From the NCBI GenBank assembly GCA_036346405.1, contig CM070548.1:72821739-72885738 (forward strand): a DNA stretch of 64,000 bases, given 5' to 3'. A program made the position numbers and the translations under genes. This stretch comes from Phyllostachys edulis. Taxonomy: Eukaryota > Streptophyta > Magnoliopsida > Poales > Poaceae. Positions 46,405 to 57,191 of the stretch are shown here, piece after piece. The notes under the pieces were generated by a model. It saw nothing but the letters and a program-made list of their open reading frames with translations. It did not search any database and was not told the DNA's origin. Each line of letters begins with the position of its first letter. Within the stretch, counting starts at the first letter, position 1.

Positions 46405-48802
46405 TGCAACATCTCGTTTAAGCATAAAACAAATAAGTAATTAGTACTTAAATTAAATAGAATTAGAAAGAAAAAATCATAATTTTGGGAGAGAATGGGC
46501 CGCCAACCCATATTCGAGAGGAGGAGAGTCGGCCATAGTGGCCCAAGGCCCATGAGTGGGCCAGCAGCCCACTAGAAGGCAAGGGGGGCACCAAACCCTA
46601 GCCACCCTCTGTTACAGTAGCCGAAGTGCTACAGTAGCCCATGCTACAGTACCTCCACCTCGCCTGCTACTCCTCTCCCCAGCGCCATCCTCCCTGCTGC
46701 TACTACCGGCCAAAGAGAAGGGTAGGAAAGAGGTTCAGCCGAGGAAGAAAAAAAGAAAAATGAAAGAAGGGGGATCCTCACGGGGACATCAACGAGTTTC
46801 AGCGAGGTATTCTAGGGTAAATTTGTGTTCCCCAATAGCTATTACAATTCTTTTATATGCAAATTGTTGATAGATATCAGATTTGTTCCCTGTTGCCAGC
46901 AGATCGATATTCTGCAGCGCTGTTTGATCCGTAGATATGAAATAGTTCAGAGTGAAATTAGGGTTTTGTACGTCCTTGAGATAGGTATACAAACTCAATA
47001 GCTTTCTGTGAAGTCTTAGTTCATATTATTTGGATAAGTAGAGAATTAGTTATGATTTTTACGAACTGAGTGTCTGTTCGGTTTCCGGGTTTCAGACAAC
47101 AAACATAGTTTGGCAAATTAAAGTTTGATAATTGTTGAATCTGGACTTTTGGTCTCCATCACATAGATATTTAACTTAATAATGATTCCAAAGAGCCCAA
47201 CATCATATTTTTTGGACAAGTATAACGAAAGTTATGGGATTTTGAATCATTCGTTGCAGTTCTGTCCTTCTGTTGGGGACAGTCGGGAAAATTGCTTTGT
47301 TAGCAAATTTTGTTTCACAATAGAAAAATTAGAACAAATTTATTATAAATGCTAGTTCTTTGTAAATTCCAGAATGACTTAGGTCATTGTGTTTGGTTGT
47401 ACCAATTAAAAGAGATTTCTAAATCGATAGTACCGAAGATGACAGAATTATCTTCGGAGATAAAAACAAGGGTTTAGATGAAATAATCTGAACATCCGGT
47501 CACCTGAGAATTTGTGGATATATGTGTGTAGATTCCAGAGAACTTGAGTTCATGATTTTTGGAGCTATAAATCAAAAGCTATGATTTTTCTTTGGTGACT
47601 ATCTGTTTTGGATAGATTGGAATTTGGGAATGTATTGGTATTGTTTCGGGTTGCGAATAGGAGCGAATGAGTTCATTTTGTTCTATTGCTATGTTGTGTG
47701 TAATTGAATGGTATTCTTAGTATGCTTTACAAATGCCAGGTGGTGGTGCGAACCCGGGGATAGAGTTTTCTATTCGTCGTCAACCATCCCGCGGTTGAGG
47801 CAAGTGCAAGCAGTATAGAGTATTTGTGATGCTAAATTCGTGAAAATTGTTGCAGTTTAATTGTATGGAATTTTATCTATAATTTTGTTGCTGAATGTTA
47901 TTCTCTCATGATTGATTGAGAATATTAAGTTCATTTGCATCATGACATTCATCTTTGGGTCTTGGACTACGTGGTAGCCAAAGACTGATTCTTTTGAGGT
48001 CCCCATCATGTAATGGACGGGCATGAGGTCCCCACACTCGTGTAGTGTGGGCTTGAGATCCCTGTGCTTGAGGGTATAGGCTTGAGTATGCATCGACGGA
48101 TGCACTACTCCGCATTACCGATAATTGCAAAGAAGGAAGAAAGTTGCATTCTTGGTATTTGCATTGCATGAAAATGGATCAATTGCTGATGGCTATATGA
48201 GGATTTTGTTATATTCCATACAAGTATGTTTTGATTACTTCACTGTTGTACTTTGCTGAGTCGTGGACTCACGCTTATTGTTGATGTTTTCGTTAGGTAG
48301 TTCTCGAGGAAGCGACATGCATGGGAAGGGTTAGATTTGGTGCACTTCACTCATGATTGCCCATGACAAATAAATATAGGTCCTTTAGTTAAAATTAAGT
48401 GATCTTGCTATTACTTTTATTCTAAGACTGTACTCATTCTTCGTGACAGTTGAGTTATTTGTAATTGGAATAGTCAAGTATATCTTATGGATGTTACTAT
48501 TTCTGCTTTAACATTTTAGAACTTGATTTATTTACTTTTACATGTTAGAATATTTCAAGTGACTTGCTTAGTCAATCATCCAAGTAGAACCTTGAAGAAT
48601 CCTGATGTATTCATGTGGTTCGGTTAATTGATGATTAAAACAAGGTTTATGTCTAGAATCTTGTTATTCAATATAGTTTTGATTAATGCTAACTTACTAG
48701 ATGTTGAAAAGCTTGCTGTTATTTGATAGTAATTCGAAGTAAATTGAATTGTTAAGTTAGTTTAGTAGCATCCTAGGCTCGGTGTTGAGATGGGGTGCTA
48801 CA
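46405..48802 (+). mobile_element. LARD copy C 3' LTR (2398 bp)
   Basis: It starts TGCAACATCTCG (TGTAAC in the 5' copy) and ends GGTGCTACA. It holds ACAGTAGC-rich repeats (46610-46655), a hairpin ladder at 47962-48104 and a TGAGTC/GACTCA hairpin at 48257-48271. No coding. Confidence 0.88.
47962..48104 (+). repeat. Hairpin ladder in LARD C LTR
   Basis: Consecutive short stems: TTGG-CTAC/GTAG-CCAA (47962-47981), CCCACAC/GTGTGGG (48031-48051), CCTGTGC/GGTATAGG with G-T wobbles (48061-48080), and TGCATC-GACG-GATGCA (48089-48104). They are linked by GAGGTCC or GAGATCC. Confidence 0.75.
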
Positions 48803-48807
48803 ATGAT

Positions 48808-50190
48808 CTTCTCGAGAACCCATCTCGGGAACTTGCTCGAACGCCCGGCTACGACCTCGTCGCTGAAGAGATCACACAAAGGCTTAGAAGCACGATGGCC
48901 AGACTCGTGTACCCTCGTCGGCATCGAGCCAAAAGTCGTAGCGGTACGACTCCATCAGCTACCAGCCACTCAAATTACTCACCACATAGAGATCAGCGCG
49001 ACAACATCACGAAACTCTCCTGATCTTCACTCTAGTTGAAGAAGAATTCATCGAACGCCTGATGATCAACAAGCTCCCAAGAGAGGTGATTGCTCACCAC
49101 TTCGACTCAGAAATCTGCAACAGCAGATGGAATACGAGGAGTATTTCTCTCGTAAGGTTGAGACCTACGACAAGTCGGGTCCACCTACGACCAGATATCG
49201 TCGGGTACGATCACCTGGTGACGTCAACCCTTCTTTTCCACAAAGAAGGCGTCAAGAATTCATTACCGGATGTCGGGCTTTCTCCCCCGACCTTTGAGCA
49301 GTTCGCTGGTCGCCTCGGTTTTGACCAGTGAACATGGAGAAGTTTGATGAATCTCAAAATCTCGTTGAATTCCTCCAGATCTACACAACCGTTGTCCAAG
49401 CAGCAGTAGGAGGACAACATGTAATGGCGAATTACCTTCTTACTGTGCTCGAGGGATCTGCTCGATCATGGTTGTTAAATCAGCCACTCGAGTCGATCTA
49501 TTCATGGAAGCACCTCTGCGACCTCCAACTGGCCAATTTCCAGGGCACCTACCATCGCCCTGGGAAAAAGGATGGCTTGCACAGGATGAGACAAAATGAC
49601 CACGAGACTTTGCGCCAGTTCATTCGACGCTTCAGCCAGGTTCGAAATTCCATTCCTGAAGTTTGTAATTCTTCTGTCATCAGAGCTTTTAAGTAGGGAG
49701 TCCGTAGTACAAGGATCACGGAGGATATCGTTTTAAATCTTCCTGCCATCGTCGCCGAGCTCTTTGAGATGGCCGATTGATATGCGACTGCTGCTGAAGC
49801 AGTCGAATGGAACAACACTATTAATCGAGATGATAAAATTCCTCAAGAGGCGGACGAAAATGGCAAGAAGAAGGATAAGAAGACTAAGAAATCCAAGAAC
49901 AAGGCGAAGGGTCGAAAGCCTCAAGCCAGCAGTTCTAAGGAAGTCTTGGCCGTAAGCGATAAAAAGCCTCAAGGCTCTAAGCCATACTCCGATCGAGGCA
50001 AATGTAAGCGCCCCGAGAGAAAGAACGACAAGCCTAGGTGGTACCCTTTCTATAAAAAGGAAGGACATGACCTTTGCAATTACTGATTCTTTCAATAAAA
50101 ACTCGAAGACTACTATAATGGCAAAAGACCACTTCCTACTCTCGAAGAGGTAGGGCAAGCGAGTGGTCATAAGCAGTCGGACAATGACGA
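48808..50190 (+). pseudogene. Tat copy B gag, main part
   Basis: DLLENPSRELARTPGYDLVA and EEITQRLRSTMARL come first. Then the gag fold in the frame 49328-49696: SQNLVEFLQIYTTVVQAAVG, ANYLLTVLEGSARSWLLNQP and LETRQF-like RQFIRRFSQVRNSIPEVCN. After a TAG (49694-49696) the frame gives AELFEMAD, a Lys-rich linker, and a damaged knuckle WYPFYKKEGHDLCNY (first Cys and His changed). It matches copy A (29729-29062 minus) over the shared part. Confidence 0.85.
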
Positions 50191-50194
50191 GGAG

Positions 50195-50970
50195 ATGCCA
50201 TTCCAAGATACTGAGCATACCATTGAACATATCTATGGGGGATCATCGGCATACGAGTCAAAGCGACAACTTAAGGTTGTCGAACGTAAGGTAAACTCCA
50301 TTGACCCTCCTCTTATCAATAAGCTGCCGAAGTGGTCGGAAGTTACCATCTCTTTCGAGAAGAGTGACTGCCCGATCCCTTCTACTCGACCAGGTCAGTT
50401 TCCGATCTTGGTCGAGCCCACCATCAACAACTGTCGAGTAAATCGAGTATTGGTTGACGGTGGTAGCTCGTTAAACATCTTGTTTACGAGTACCCTAGAC
50501 AAGATGCAAGTACTCAGGACCAAGGTAAGACCGGTACGATACTCTTTTCATGGTATTGTACCGCGGTCTTCGGCCAAACCTATTGGCCAAGTTTCTCTTC
50601 CTTAAACATTTGGTTCTCCAAGTAATTTTAAGACAGAGAAGATCTCCTTTGATGTGGTCGATTTCGATACAGCATATAACGCCATACTCGGACGGCCAAC
50701 TTTAGCAAAATTCTTAATGGCTACTCATTATGGGTATCAATGTCTTAAGATACCAGGTCCCAAATGAGTAATCACAATTCACTGTGATAAAAAGATGATG
50801 CATACGTGTGACCGTTGATCCCTCGAGATGGTTGGGCAGATACCAACTCAAGAAGAAAACAAGGGGCAGACTTCGACCAAGCAGTCGAAGTCTAAAGCTG
50901 CACCAAAGCCGAACAACCAGGTCAAGGAGGTTCCTCTGGATCCAGAGGAGCCCTCGAAGACTGTTCGTAT
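50195..50970 (+). pseudogene. Tat copy B protease region
   Basis: Frame 50195-50605 encodes SIDPPLINKLPKWSEVTISF and VLVDGGSSLNILFTSTLDKM (catalytic-site Asp codon at 50456; D-G-G). It ends at TAA. It continues with GSPSNFKTEKISFDVVDFDT, AILGRPTLAKFLMATHYGYQ, and the Lys/Pro-rich linker. Confidence 0.8.
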
Positions 50971-51494
50971 TAGGGATACTTTCGACCCCAAATAGGAAGA
51001 CGCCCTCGTCACTTTCCTCCGGGCAAACGCAGGTATCTTCATGTGGCAAGCATCCGACATGCCCGGAGTCCCTAGGGAGGTGACCGAGTACAGGCTAGCT
51101 CTACGGCCTGACAAAGTACCCGTAAAATAAAAATTCCGGAGATTTGCCCTTGATCGACGAGATGCTATAAGATCAAAATTGGACAAACAACTTAAAGCAG
51201 GCTTTATAAGCGAAGTCGACCACCCAGAGCGGTTGGCTAACCCTGTAATGGTTAGGAAGTCTAATGGCAAGTGACGAATGTGTGTAGACTTCACTGATCT
51301 TAATAAAGCTTGTCTAAAAGATGATTTTCCTTTACCTTGTATCGATTAGTCGGTTGATTCTACCGCTGGTTGCGAAACATTAAATTTTCTAGATGCACAT
51401 TCTGGCTACCATCAGATTAATATGTGTCTAGAAGATGAAGAAAAGACCATATTTATTACACCCTTCGAAATATTTTGCTATGTCAAAATGCCAT
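50971..51494 (+). pseudogene. Tat copy B reverse transcriptase, N-terminal part
   Basis: EDALVTFLRANAGIFMWQAS, VTEYRLALRPDKVPVK, a TAA, LDKQLKAGFISEVDHPERLA, then NPVMVRKSNGK, a TGA, RMCVDFTDLNKACLKDDFPL, FLDAHSGYHQINM (motif A), and FCYVKMP, where a BARE-type LTR cuts it. The rest of pol is not found to the right. Confidence 0.88.
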
Positions 51495-53114
51495 TGTAGA
51501 GATACGGGTAGGCTACAAAAGCAAAAACAAAAAATTTCTACCGCGCAACCAAGGAACCTCCGCTAGTAATATATCAAGAGATTACCACTAGACACGCCGA
51601 CTCGTAGCGAAAGTAGAGTCGATGTAGCGAGTTGATGCAGCCGTAGTCGTACTCGTCGTGCGTCTTCTCCTCCTGCTCCGATGAGCGTCACGAGTTGCGG
51701 ATTGTCCTAGTGTTGGTGCTTCGTAACAACACCTCCAAGGTATCCACACGTACGAGGCAGGGATACCATGTGCTGAAGTGCTAGCACCGACGGCGTGGTT
51801 GAGGAAGGCATGGCTATTAGGGTTTTAGGAGTTCTTCCAAAGATCATCTTACCCCATGCCATCGTCCCTCTATATATAGGCACCCATGATGGGTCTCGTA
51901 CTGGAGGCCCATTAGGAACTCGTGGCCTACAAGAATTCGGATCACCATCCAAATCAAATCCTAGCCCTTTAAGTGTGTGACCCTATAGGTTCACGTGTAA
52001 TCAGTTGCGACTCGAAAACTCTTTTCCAACCACGAGTCGTCAACGGTACCTAGCATCACATAACGATTCCCGAACACACATAGGATATATTGGACGAACC
52101 TTAATGCAATATGATCTAAGACCAGGTCCATATCACTTACGACCAGCTCGTACCTAGTCACGACCAGTCCATACTTAGTTACGACCAGTTCATAACTCCT
52201 TACGACCAGTTCATACTTAAGTACGACCAGTTCGCAACTCCTTACGACCAGTTAGTGATTATGTTCGACCAGTCTACGACCAGCTTCAACTAGTCTACGA
52301 CCAGCTCGTATCTCCATACAACCAGTTTATGATCAGCTTCGATCAGTCTGTGTCTAGTTGACTGAATGACCTGCTTGTGTAGTCTCCCTTTGCCTCACGA
52401 CATCTGATTGAACTCTAGGTGAGATAATTTGTCATCCATGAACTATTCAATACTTTCTCAATCAAGTGTCGAATAACTTCATGTGGTCGATACTTCGACT
52501 ACTAGTGGCATGGCTATGCACTTTCTTTATCCCGACCAAAACGAGGGGCCCAGAGACATCTCACCTGTTATGTTACGAGGGGCAAATCCCATATCCGACC
52601 AGTCGCATCCCTCTGCATGTTTCATAGCATACCCGAAAGCTACCTTTATAACTACCCAGTTAAGAGTAGCGTTTGGCAACTACTAAGAGTGCTATTACAC
52701 ATATAGGAAACCATGTTGATCTCAGGTCTAAGGATTATACATCATCATTACTTGAGACCAACTGATGACACATGAAATCATAACAATCTCAACAGTGTCT
52801 CAAGGTGGGTCCAACACCATGTTCTCTAACATGTGTCCATATTATTGGTTTGATATCTCCATATCTATGACCTATGAAACATAGTCATCAACCAATACAT
52901 ATGCTAGTCTATTCATATGTGTTCTCATATGTTTCCAACTAGGGAACGTTTAAGAATAATCATCGCAGGAATATAGAGTTTCACAACTAAGTCACATACT
53001 TGATAATAAATATTAACGATATTATTCCAGGAACAAGATAACATATTATCCAATATTACGAACATAACGAAATATAATCATCTTTATTATTGCCTCCAGG
53101 GCATATTTCCAACA
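51495..53114 (-). mobile_element. BARE/Angela-type 3' LTR (1620 bp)
   Basis: On minus it starts TGTTGGAAATATGCCCTGGA, the well-known BARE-1/RIRE1 beginning, and ends CCCGTATCTCTACA. It is preceded on minus by the tract CAAGTAAGAGAC. It holds a 21-bp tandem repeat (52137-52345) with the core TACGACCAG, also seen in the Tat hairpin arrays. Confidence 0.92.
52137..52345. repeat. 21-bp tandem repeat in the BARE-type LTR
   Basis: Units such as TTACGACCAGTTCATAACTC recur at 52137, 52158, 52179, 52200, 52221 and 52242, then become irregular. Unlike the Tat array these are direct repeats without the opposite arm. Confidence 0.85.
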
Positions 53115-53889
53115 GTCTCTTACTTGCACTAGAGTCAATCATTTAAGTATCTAATACCGATAGCTCTTGTGTGTGCCTCATGTTTTGGTTGTGTGAGAGG
53201 CTTTGTCAACGGATCAGCAACATTTAAATCCGTGTGAACTTTGCATATTTTAATATCTCCTCTATCCACCAATTCGCGAATAAGATGATAACGCCTGAGT
53301 ATATGCTTGGACTTCTGATGGGGTCTAGGCTCCTTAGCCTACGCAATGGCTCCATTATTGTCATAATAGAGATCCATTGGGTTCGAGGCACTCGGAACCA
53401 TACCCAACTCAGTAATAAAATTTCTTATCCAAACACCTTCTTTTGCGACTTGAAGCGCAATGTACTCGAAACCTCTGTCAGAGAATCAAGAACCGTCTCT
53501 TGCTTGGAACTTTTCCAGCTCACTACTCCTCCATTCAAAATGAATACAAAACCAGATTACGAACGATAATCATCTTTGTCGGTTTGGAAGCTTGCATCGG
53601 TGTAACCATTTACAACGAGCTCTTCATCACTGCCATAAACTAGGAACGCATCCTTAGTCCTTCTCAAGTACTTAAGAATATTTTTCACAGCTGTCCAGTG
53701 ACCTTCACCGGGATCAGCTTGGTATCTGCTTGTAACACTTAGAGCATATGATACATCTGGTCGAGTACATATCATGGCATATATGATAGATCCAATAGCT
53801 GAAGCATATGGAATACCATTCATACAGTCTCGCTCGTCAGTTGTCGAAGGACACTGATTCTTGTTAAGACTTATGACATGTGACATAGG
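53115..53889 (-). pseudogene. BARE/Angela-type pol, RT end and RNase H
   Basis: On minus: MSHVISLNKNQCPSTTDERD, PYASAIGSIIYAMICTRPDV, GHWTAVKNILKYLRRTKDAF and LVVNGYTDASFQTDKDD (open 53886-53557). It continues in broken frames with SGFVFILNGGVVSW and LTKPLTQPKHEAHTRAIGIR. RNase H of the Angela clade. The end is intact up to the polypurine tract. Confidence 0.92.
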
Positions 53890-54032
53890 GTTTTATTAGA
53901 GTTTGTTCCTAATAAATCGCTGAAGACTAAAACGTATTTGACCCTTCGGGAATTGCTTTCATAAATATATATGACTGACGTTCGTGCTTCTTAAGGGAAA
54001 TAGTTACTTACAACTCAAGTAAGAGAGACTAG
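53890..54032 (+). other. Short internal remnant before a Tat-like LTR
   Basis: Non-coding. Its end AAGTAAGAGAGACTAGC precedes TGACGAGG the way GGGGCTAGA precedes TGACGAGG in Tat copy A (minus, near 16862). That suggests the 3' end of another plus-oriented Tat element. Confidence 0.4.
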
Positions 54033-54646
54033 CTGACGAGGATTGTTGACTAGTCAATTATCCGGGTATATTTTTATTTGCTTATTTATAGATAAGCCGG
54101 ATTTTTACTGGGCCTAAGTTAGTTTTCTCGGCCCAAGATCAAATAAACAGTCGGAAGGTGGGCCTAAAAAGTCTTTTCTTTGACCGTTCCCAAAACCTCT
54201 TTCGGAGGCCCAGTTGGACCTCCTCTATGGGTTCCTCCAGGACCACTCCAGGACCTCACCCCTGCAGAAGAGGTCCTAGAAAGCAGTTACCCACGTGTGG
54301 TTAATAACAACCACACGTGGAGATATCGGCGATAACGGTCATCACAAAGAGACGCGACTGTTGGATCGAAGAGACGTAACCCTTGGGCGAAGAGGCACCA
54401 CTGTGACAAACTGCCCACACTTGTAAAACTATAAATAGTCCGGCCTATGTGCCCTTGTAATATAGATTCACATCCAAGCCCTAATCCATGTGTATTCATA
54501 GCCATTTTTTTCTGTAATCAGAGCATACTCCTTGCAATACACATTCACCATTTTAAGTCATTTGGCGAATAGATAGTAATCTCCATTTTCCCATTATATT
54601 CTTGTTTTGTCCGTTCTGTGACAAGAGTCCCAAACGTCGACAAACC
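54033..54646 (+). mobile_element. Tat-like LTR of a different subfamily (614 bp)
   Basis: It starts TGACGAGGATTG and ends AAACGTCGACA. TATA box TATAAATA at 54430-54437. The start resembles the Tat LTR of copies A and B, but the body differs and lacks the hairpin array. It carries a 12-bp perfect inverted repeat with two ACGTG boxes (54291-54320). The copia coding sequence resumes directly after it. Confidence 0.6.
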
Positions 54647-54850
54647 CCAAGTTCTTCTATGCTCATGAATTATAAAGGATAGACGAAATTAAAGTACTAC
54701 ATACTAAGTCATGTGAAAATCTTGCAGATTTATTCATTAAGTCACTTCCAGCATCTAGCTTTGAAAGATGCATACGTGGAATTGGAATGATGAGACTTAG
54801 AGAAGTGCAAAATTCAGGGGGAAAATCTTCACGAACTCATTATTGAAACT
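54647..54850 (+). pseudogene. Copia RNase H, C-terminal end
   Basis: PKFFYAHEL, a TAA, RIDEIKVLHTKSCENLADLF, then IKSLPASSFERCIRGIGMMR. It ends at a TGA near 54848. This is the last segment of a Hopscotch/Retrofit-like copia polyprotein. It belongs to the same family as the LTR that follows. Confidence 0.85.
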
Positions 54851-55089
54851 TGATCACGAAGATCGAGTACCCAAAGAATAAATCCTGGAGATTAAATGAA
54901 ATTGGGTGGATTGTACTCTTTTTCCCTTAACGAGTTTTCCTGAAGTTTCTCAGCTAAGGTTTTTAACGAGGCAATTCGTGCAATGCAACAGAATGTGTAT
55001 CATGTACTCTTTCTCCAAATATTTTCTACTGGGTTTTTGTGGAGTTTTGACGGGACATGAACATGTGAGGATGGGTGCTCGAGGGGGAG
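54851..55089 (+). other. 3' untranslated part of the copia element with polypurine tract
   Basis: Non-coding, ending in GCTCGAGGGGGAGT (55077-55090), the primer for plus-strand synthesis just before the LTR. Confidence 0.7.
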
Positions 55090-55341
55090 TATTAAAAAAC
55101 CATGGGCTTGCCCCAACAGCCGGCTCATGGGGTGGACGCCCCATCCAAAACCCTGGCAGGGTCTTTTAGTCTATAAATAGGGGTTGCTAATCATTGTAAA
55201 GAGCTACTGAAAAGAAGTAATAAAGAAGAGAAAGAGCCCCCTATATCTCTATGTGTTCATTTATTTTCTGTACTCTGTATGTGCGATTCTACCCATCTAC
55301 AAGATGGTTAATCGGACTGGACTCGCCAGCGATGGTTCCTC
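55090..55341 (+). mobile_element. Copia 3' LTR related to 2956-3219
   Basis: Shares AACCATGGGCTT, CCATCCAAAACCCT, GTCTATAAATAGGGG and TCGCCAGCGA with the left copy. TATA at 55172-55179. The first bases are altered (TATTAAAAAACC for TGTTGGGAAACC), and the last bases (CAACA) are lost after TTCCTC. Confidence 0.8.
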
Positions 55342-56391
55342 TATATCCGCACCATACTCAAAGAAGTGTATCCATGCCGCGCTTCGCATGTAACTATCAT
55401 TGTGTCGTCCATGCCACTATTTTGTTGGGGCTTGGGACTCGGAAGTAGTCGCATGCCGTGCGCCCGTGCGGCCGACCGTGCCGCAGCCAAACTTGCACGC
55501 TTTGGCCCGGCTGTGAAGAGGTGTTTACTAATCCTTGAGCTTGTTGTACCTTGTAGGCCTAGTCGTCACGGCACACGCGACAAAGTCGGTCGCAGAGCGT
55601 GAGCTAGCTGGCTAGACGAGCAGCGGGAAGGTATGGTGTGCCAATATCAAATATGCAATCTGCTCCTCCGCCTGTTTCCTTCTTCCAGCTCAAGTTGTCT
55701 GGTCGGACGACCGCTCATCTGGCATCCTCCTAGCACGGCTGTTGGTTTTTACTACACGCTGGGGACCTCTAGCTATGTGGTGCCGAATCCTGTCCTCCTC
55801 GAGTTGTACCAAACTAGATCCTGTCGAGGCTCGGATCGGTCGCCACCATGTCCCATCATTGTGAGACACAAGAGCTCTGATCGGCCACCGTCATGCCATG
55901 TCGCCGGAGCTCGAAGAGAGGAGGGGGAGAGAGAGAGACAGAGAGAGAGTTAGGAACAGGACGCTAGATCCGCCTCTCGGTCTCCGACATGGGCTCGAAT
56001 CTGGAAGACTAGCGCGGTGCTGGCGCTAGCGAGGAGGTCAGAGATGATGCTGACTGAGGAGGTGGCCAGGGTGGAGGTTGTCATCAATGTCGGATACAGG
56101 GTGGAGGTCTTCGTTGGCGTTGTGGTCGGGATCACCGTTGAAACGGTGGTGTGGTCTTGGCGATTTGGGAAGGATAGGAGGGAGGATGAAGAAAGAGGGG
56201 CATTATGGTCTTAAAATGTTATAATGGCATATTTCTATTTTTTTTGCATGTTACCCCTTCATTCTTTTTTACTTTACGTCAAGTAAAAAGGGAAAGGAGT
56301 AGCACTGTCGTATCTCGAAGTGTGAACTTTATAGTGATGTATCTCAAAACCTGCAACTTTAGAGTAACATATATCTACATAATCCTTAAGG
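55342..56391. other. Unassigned stretch with a GA microsatellite
   Basis: GC-rich between 55440 and 56190, with a GAGA run at about 55917-55950. Open frames overlap on both strands without motifs. It may be divergent host DNA or an unrecognised element. Confidence 0.5.
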
Positions 56392-57128
56392 TAGTGTTTG
56401 GTTGTGGGACGAGGTGGGATGACATGGGATTTCCCTACTTTTTTGGGATGGTCCAAGTATGGTTTATGGTTTAGGGGATGTGATGATCCTCGAATTTGTT
56501 TGGTTGGGAGAATTGGATGATCCGGGATGGTACATGTTGGAGGGATGGAATTGAATGGAATGGAATTGGTTGTAGTAACCAGCGATGAGAATACCCATAA
56601 ATACCCCCTCTCTTATGGACACACACCTCCCAAACCCTACCCAATCCATGGTTGTTGCCGCCCCTACCTCCCCACTCCACCACCTACCCGATCGGCTTCT
56701 TGTTGGCTCCCGACCGCCTCCTGTTATTCCCCGCAGCACGCCCACAGTAGATCTATCTCACGCCAGCTCTTGCTGCCTCCTCGACTGCACCCGGTGCTGC
56801 CTCCCTGGCCGTGTGCTAGATCCGATCGGCCTACTTGCCTACGGTCACCGTTGGCCCGCCGGTTGCCACCGGCCAATCGCGCTTGTGTCTGACCACCACC
56901 GTGTTGTCACTGTCGTCTCTACTGCGCATGGGGTGACCCAATCCATCGAGGTACGTGTGGTCACGTGACAAAGGCGTCCCACCTGGGACGAGCTCGTTTG
57001 GATTTTATTGGCGGACGACGTCATCCGAGACCTCCCTAGAATATTCTTCTAAATAGGATAGGTTTGTCCCAAATCCCACCAACAAAACACAGAGACTACT
57101 CATCTGATGTCCCTTCAACCAAACACTA
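56392..57128. mobile_element. Non-autonomous DNA element with 13-bp TIRs
   Basis: Ends TAGTGTTTGGTTG (56392-56404) and its complement (57116-57128). If TA is the target duplication, the TIR is GTGTTTGGTTG. Subterminal GGGATG-rich sequence recurs at both ends. The interior (56590-56960) is GC-richer and may be captured sequence. No transposase. Confidence 0.6.
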
Positions 57129-57191
57129 ACTAAAAGAACAGAAAACAAAGCACAAGTCGGCCATCACCAGACACCCACCAACCATCGTCCA

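Larger units (their letters stand above)
42185..48802 (+). mobile_element. LARD-type non-autonomous LTR element (copy C, 6.6 kb), TSD ATGAT
   Basis: TGTAACATCTCG at the left and GGGGTGCTACA at the right, with ATGAT duplicated at 42180-42184 and 48803-48807. PBS at 42531 (TTGGTATCAGAGCGGG), polypurine tract at 46391-46404 (TAAGGGGGTTAGAA). The roughly 3.9-kb internal region has no gag or pol motif in any frame. A related copy D is at 58371 onward. Ends, PBS and tract resemble Tekay/Del gypsy elements, which probably supplied the proteins. Confidence 0.85.
51495..53889 (-). mobile_element. BARE/Angela/RIRE1-type copia, 3' part, minus
   Basis: Internal RT-RNase H sequence (53889-53115) and a 3' LTR (53114-51495) read leftwards. 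The 5' two-thirds are missing. It is inserted in the RT of Tat copy B (left flank GCCAT at 51490-51494). The right end at 53889 is a truncation, as the frame is lost before MSHVISLN. Confidence 0.9.

Noticed and set aside
49733..50230. 165-codon minus frame, and the mirror frame 29095-29622 on plus (175 codons), both hydrophobic
   Set aside because: They are antisense shadows of the Lys/Arg-rich gag linker of Tat copies B and A. Conservation follows from the sense strand.
2956..55341. The copia LTRs at 2956 and 55090 as the two ends of one 52-kb composite element
   Set aside because: Host gene exons lie between them (8069-9273), the LTRs differ at many sites, and no matching 5-bp duplication is seen at 55342. 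They are separate copies of one family.
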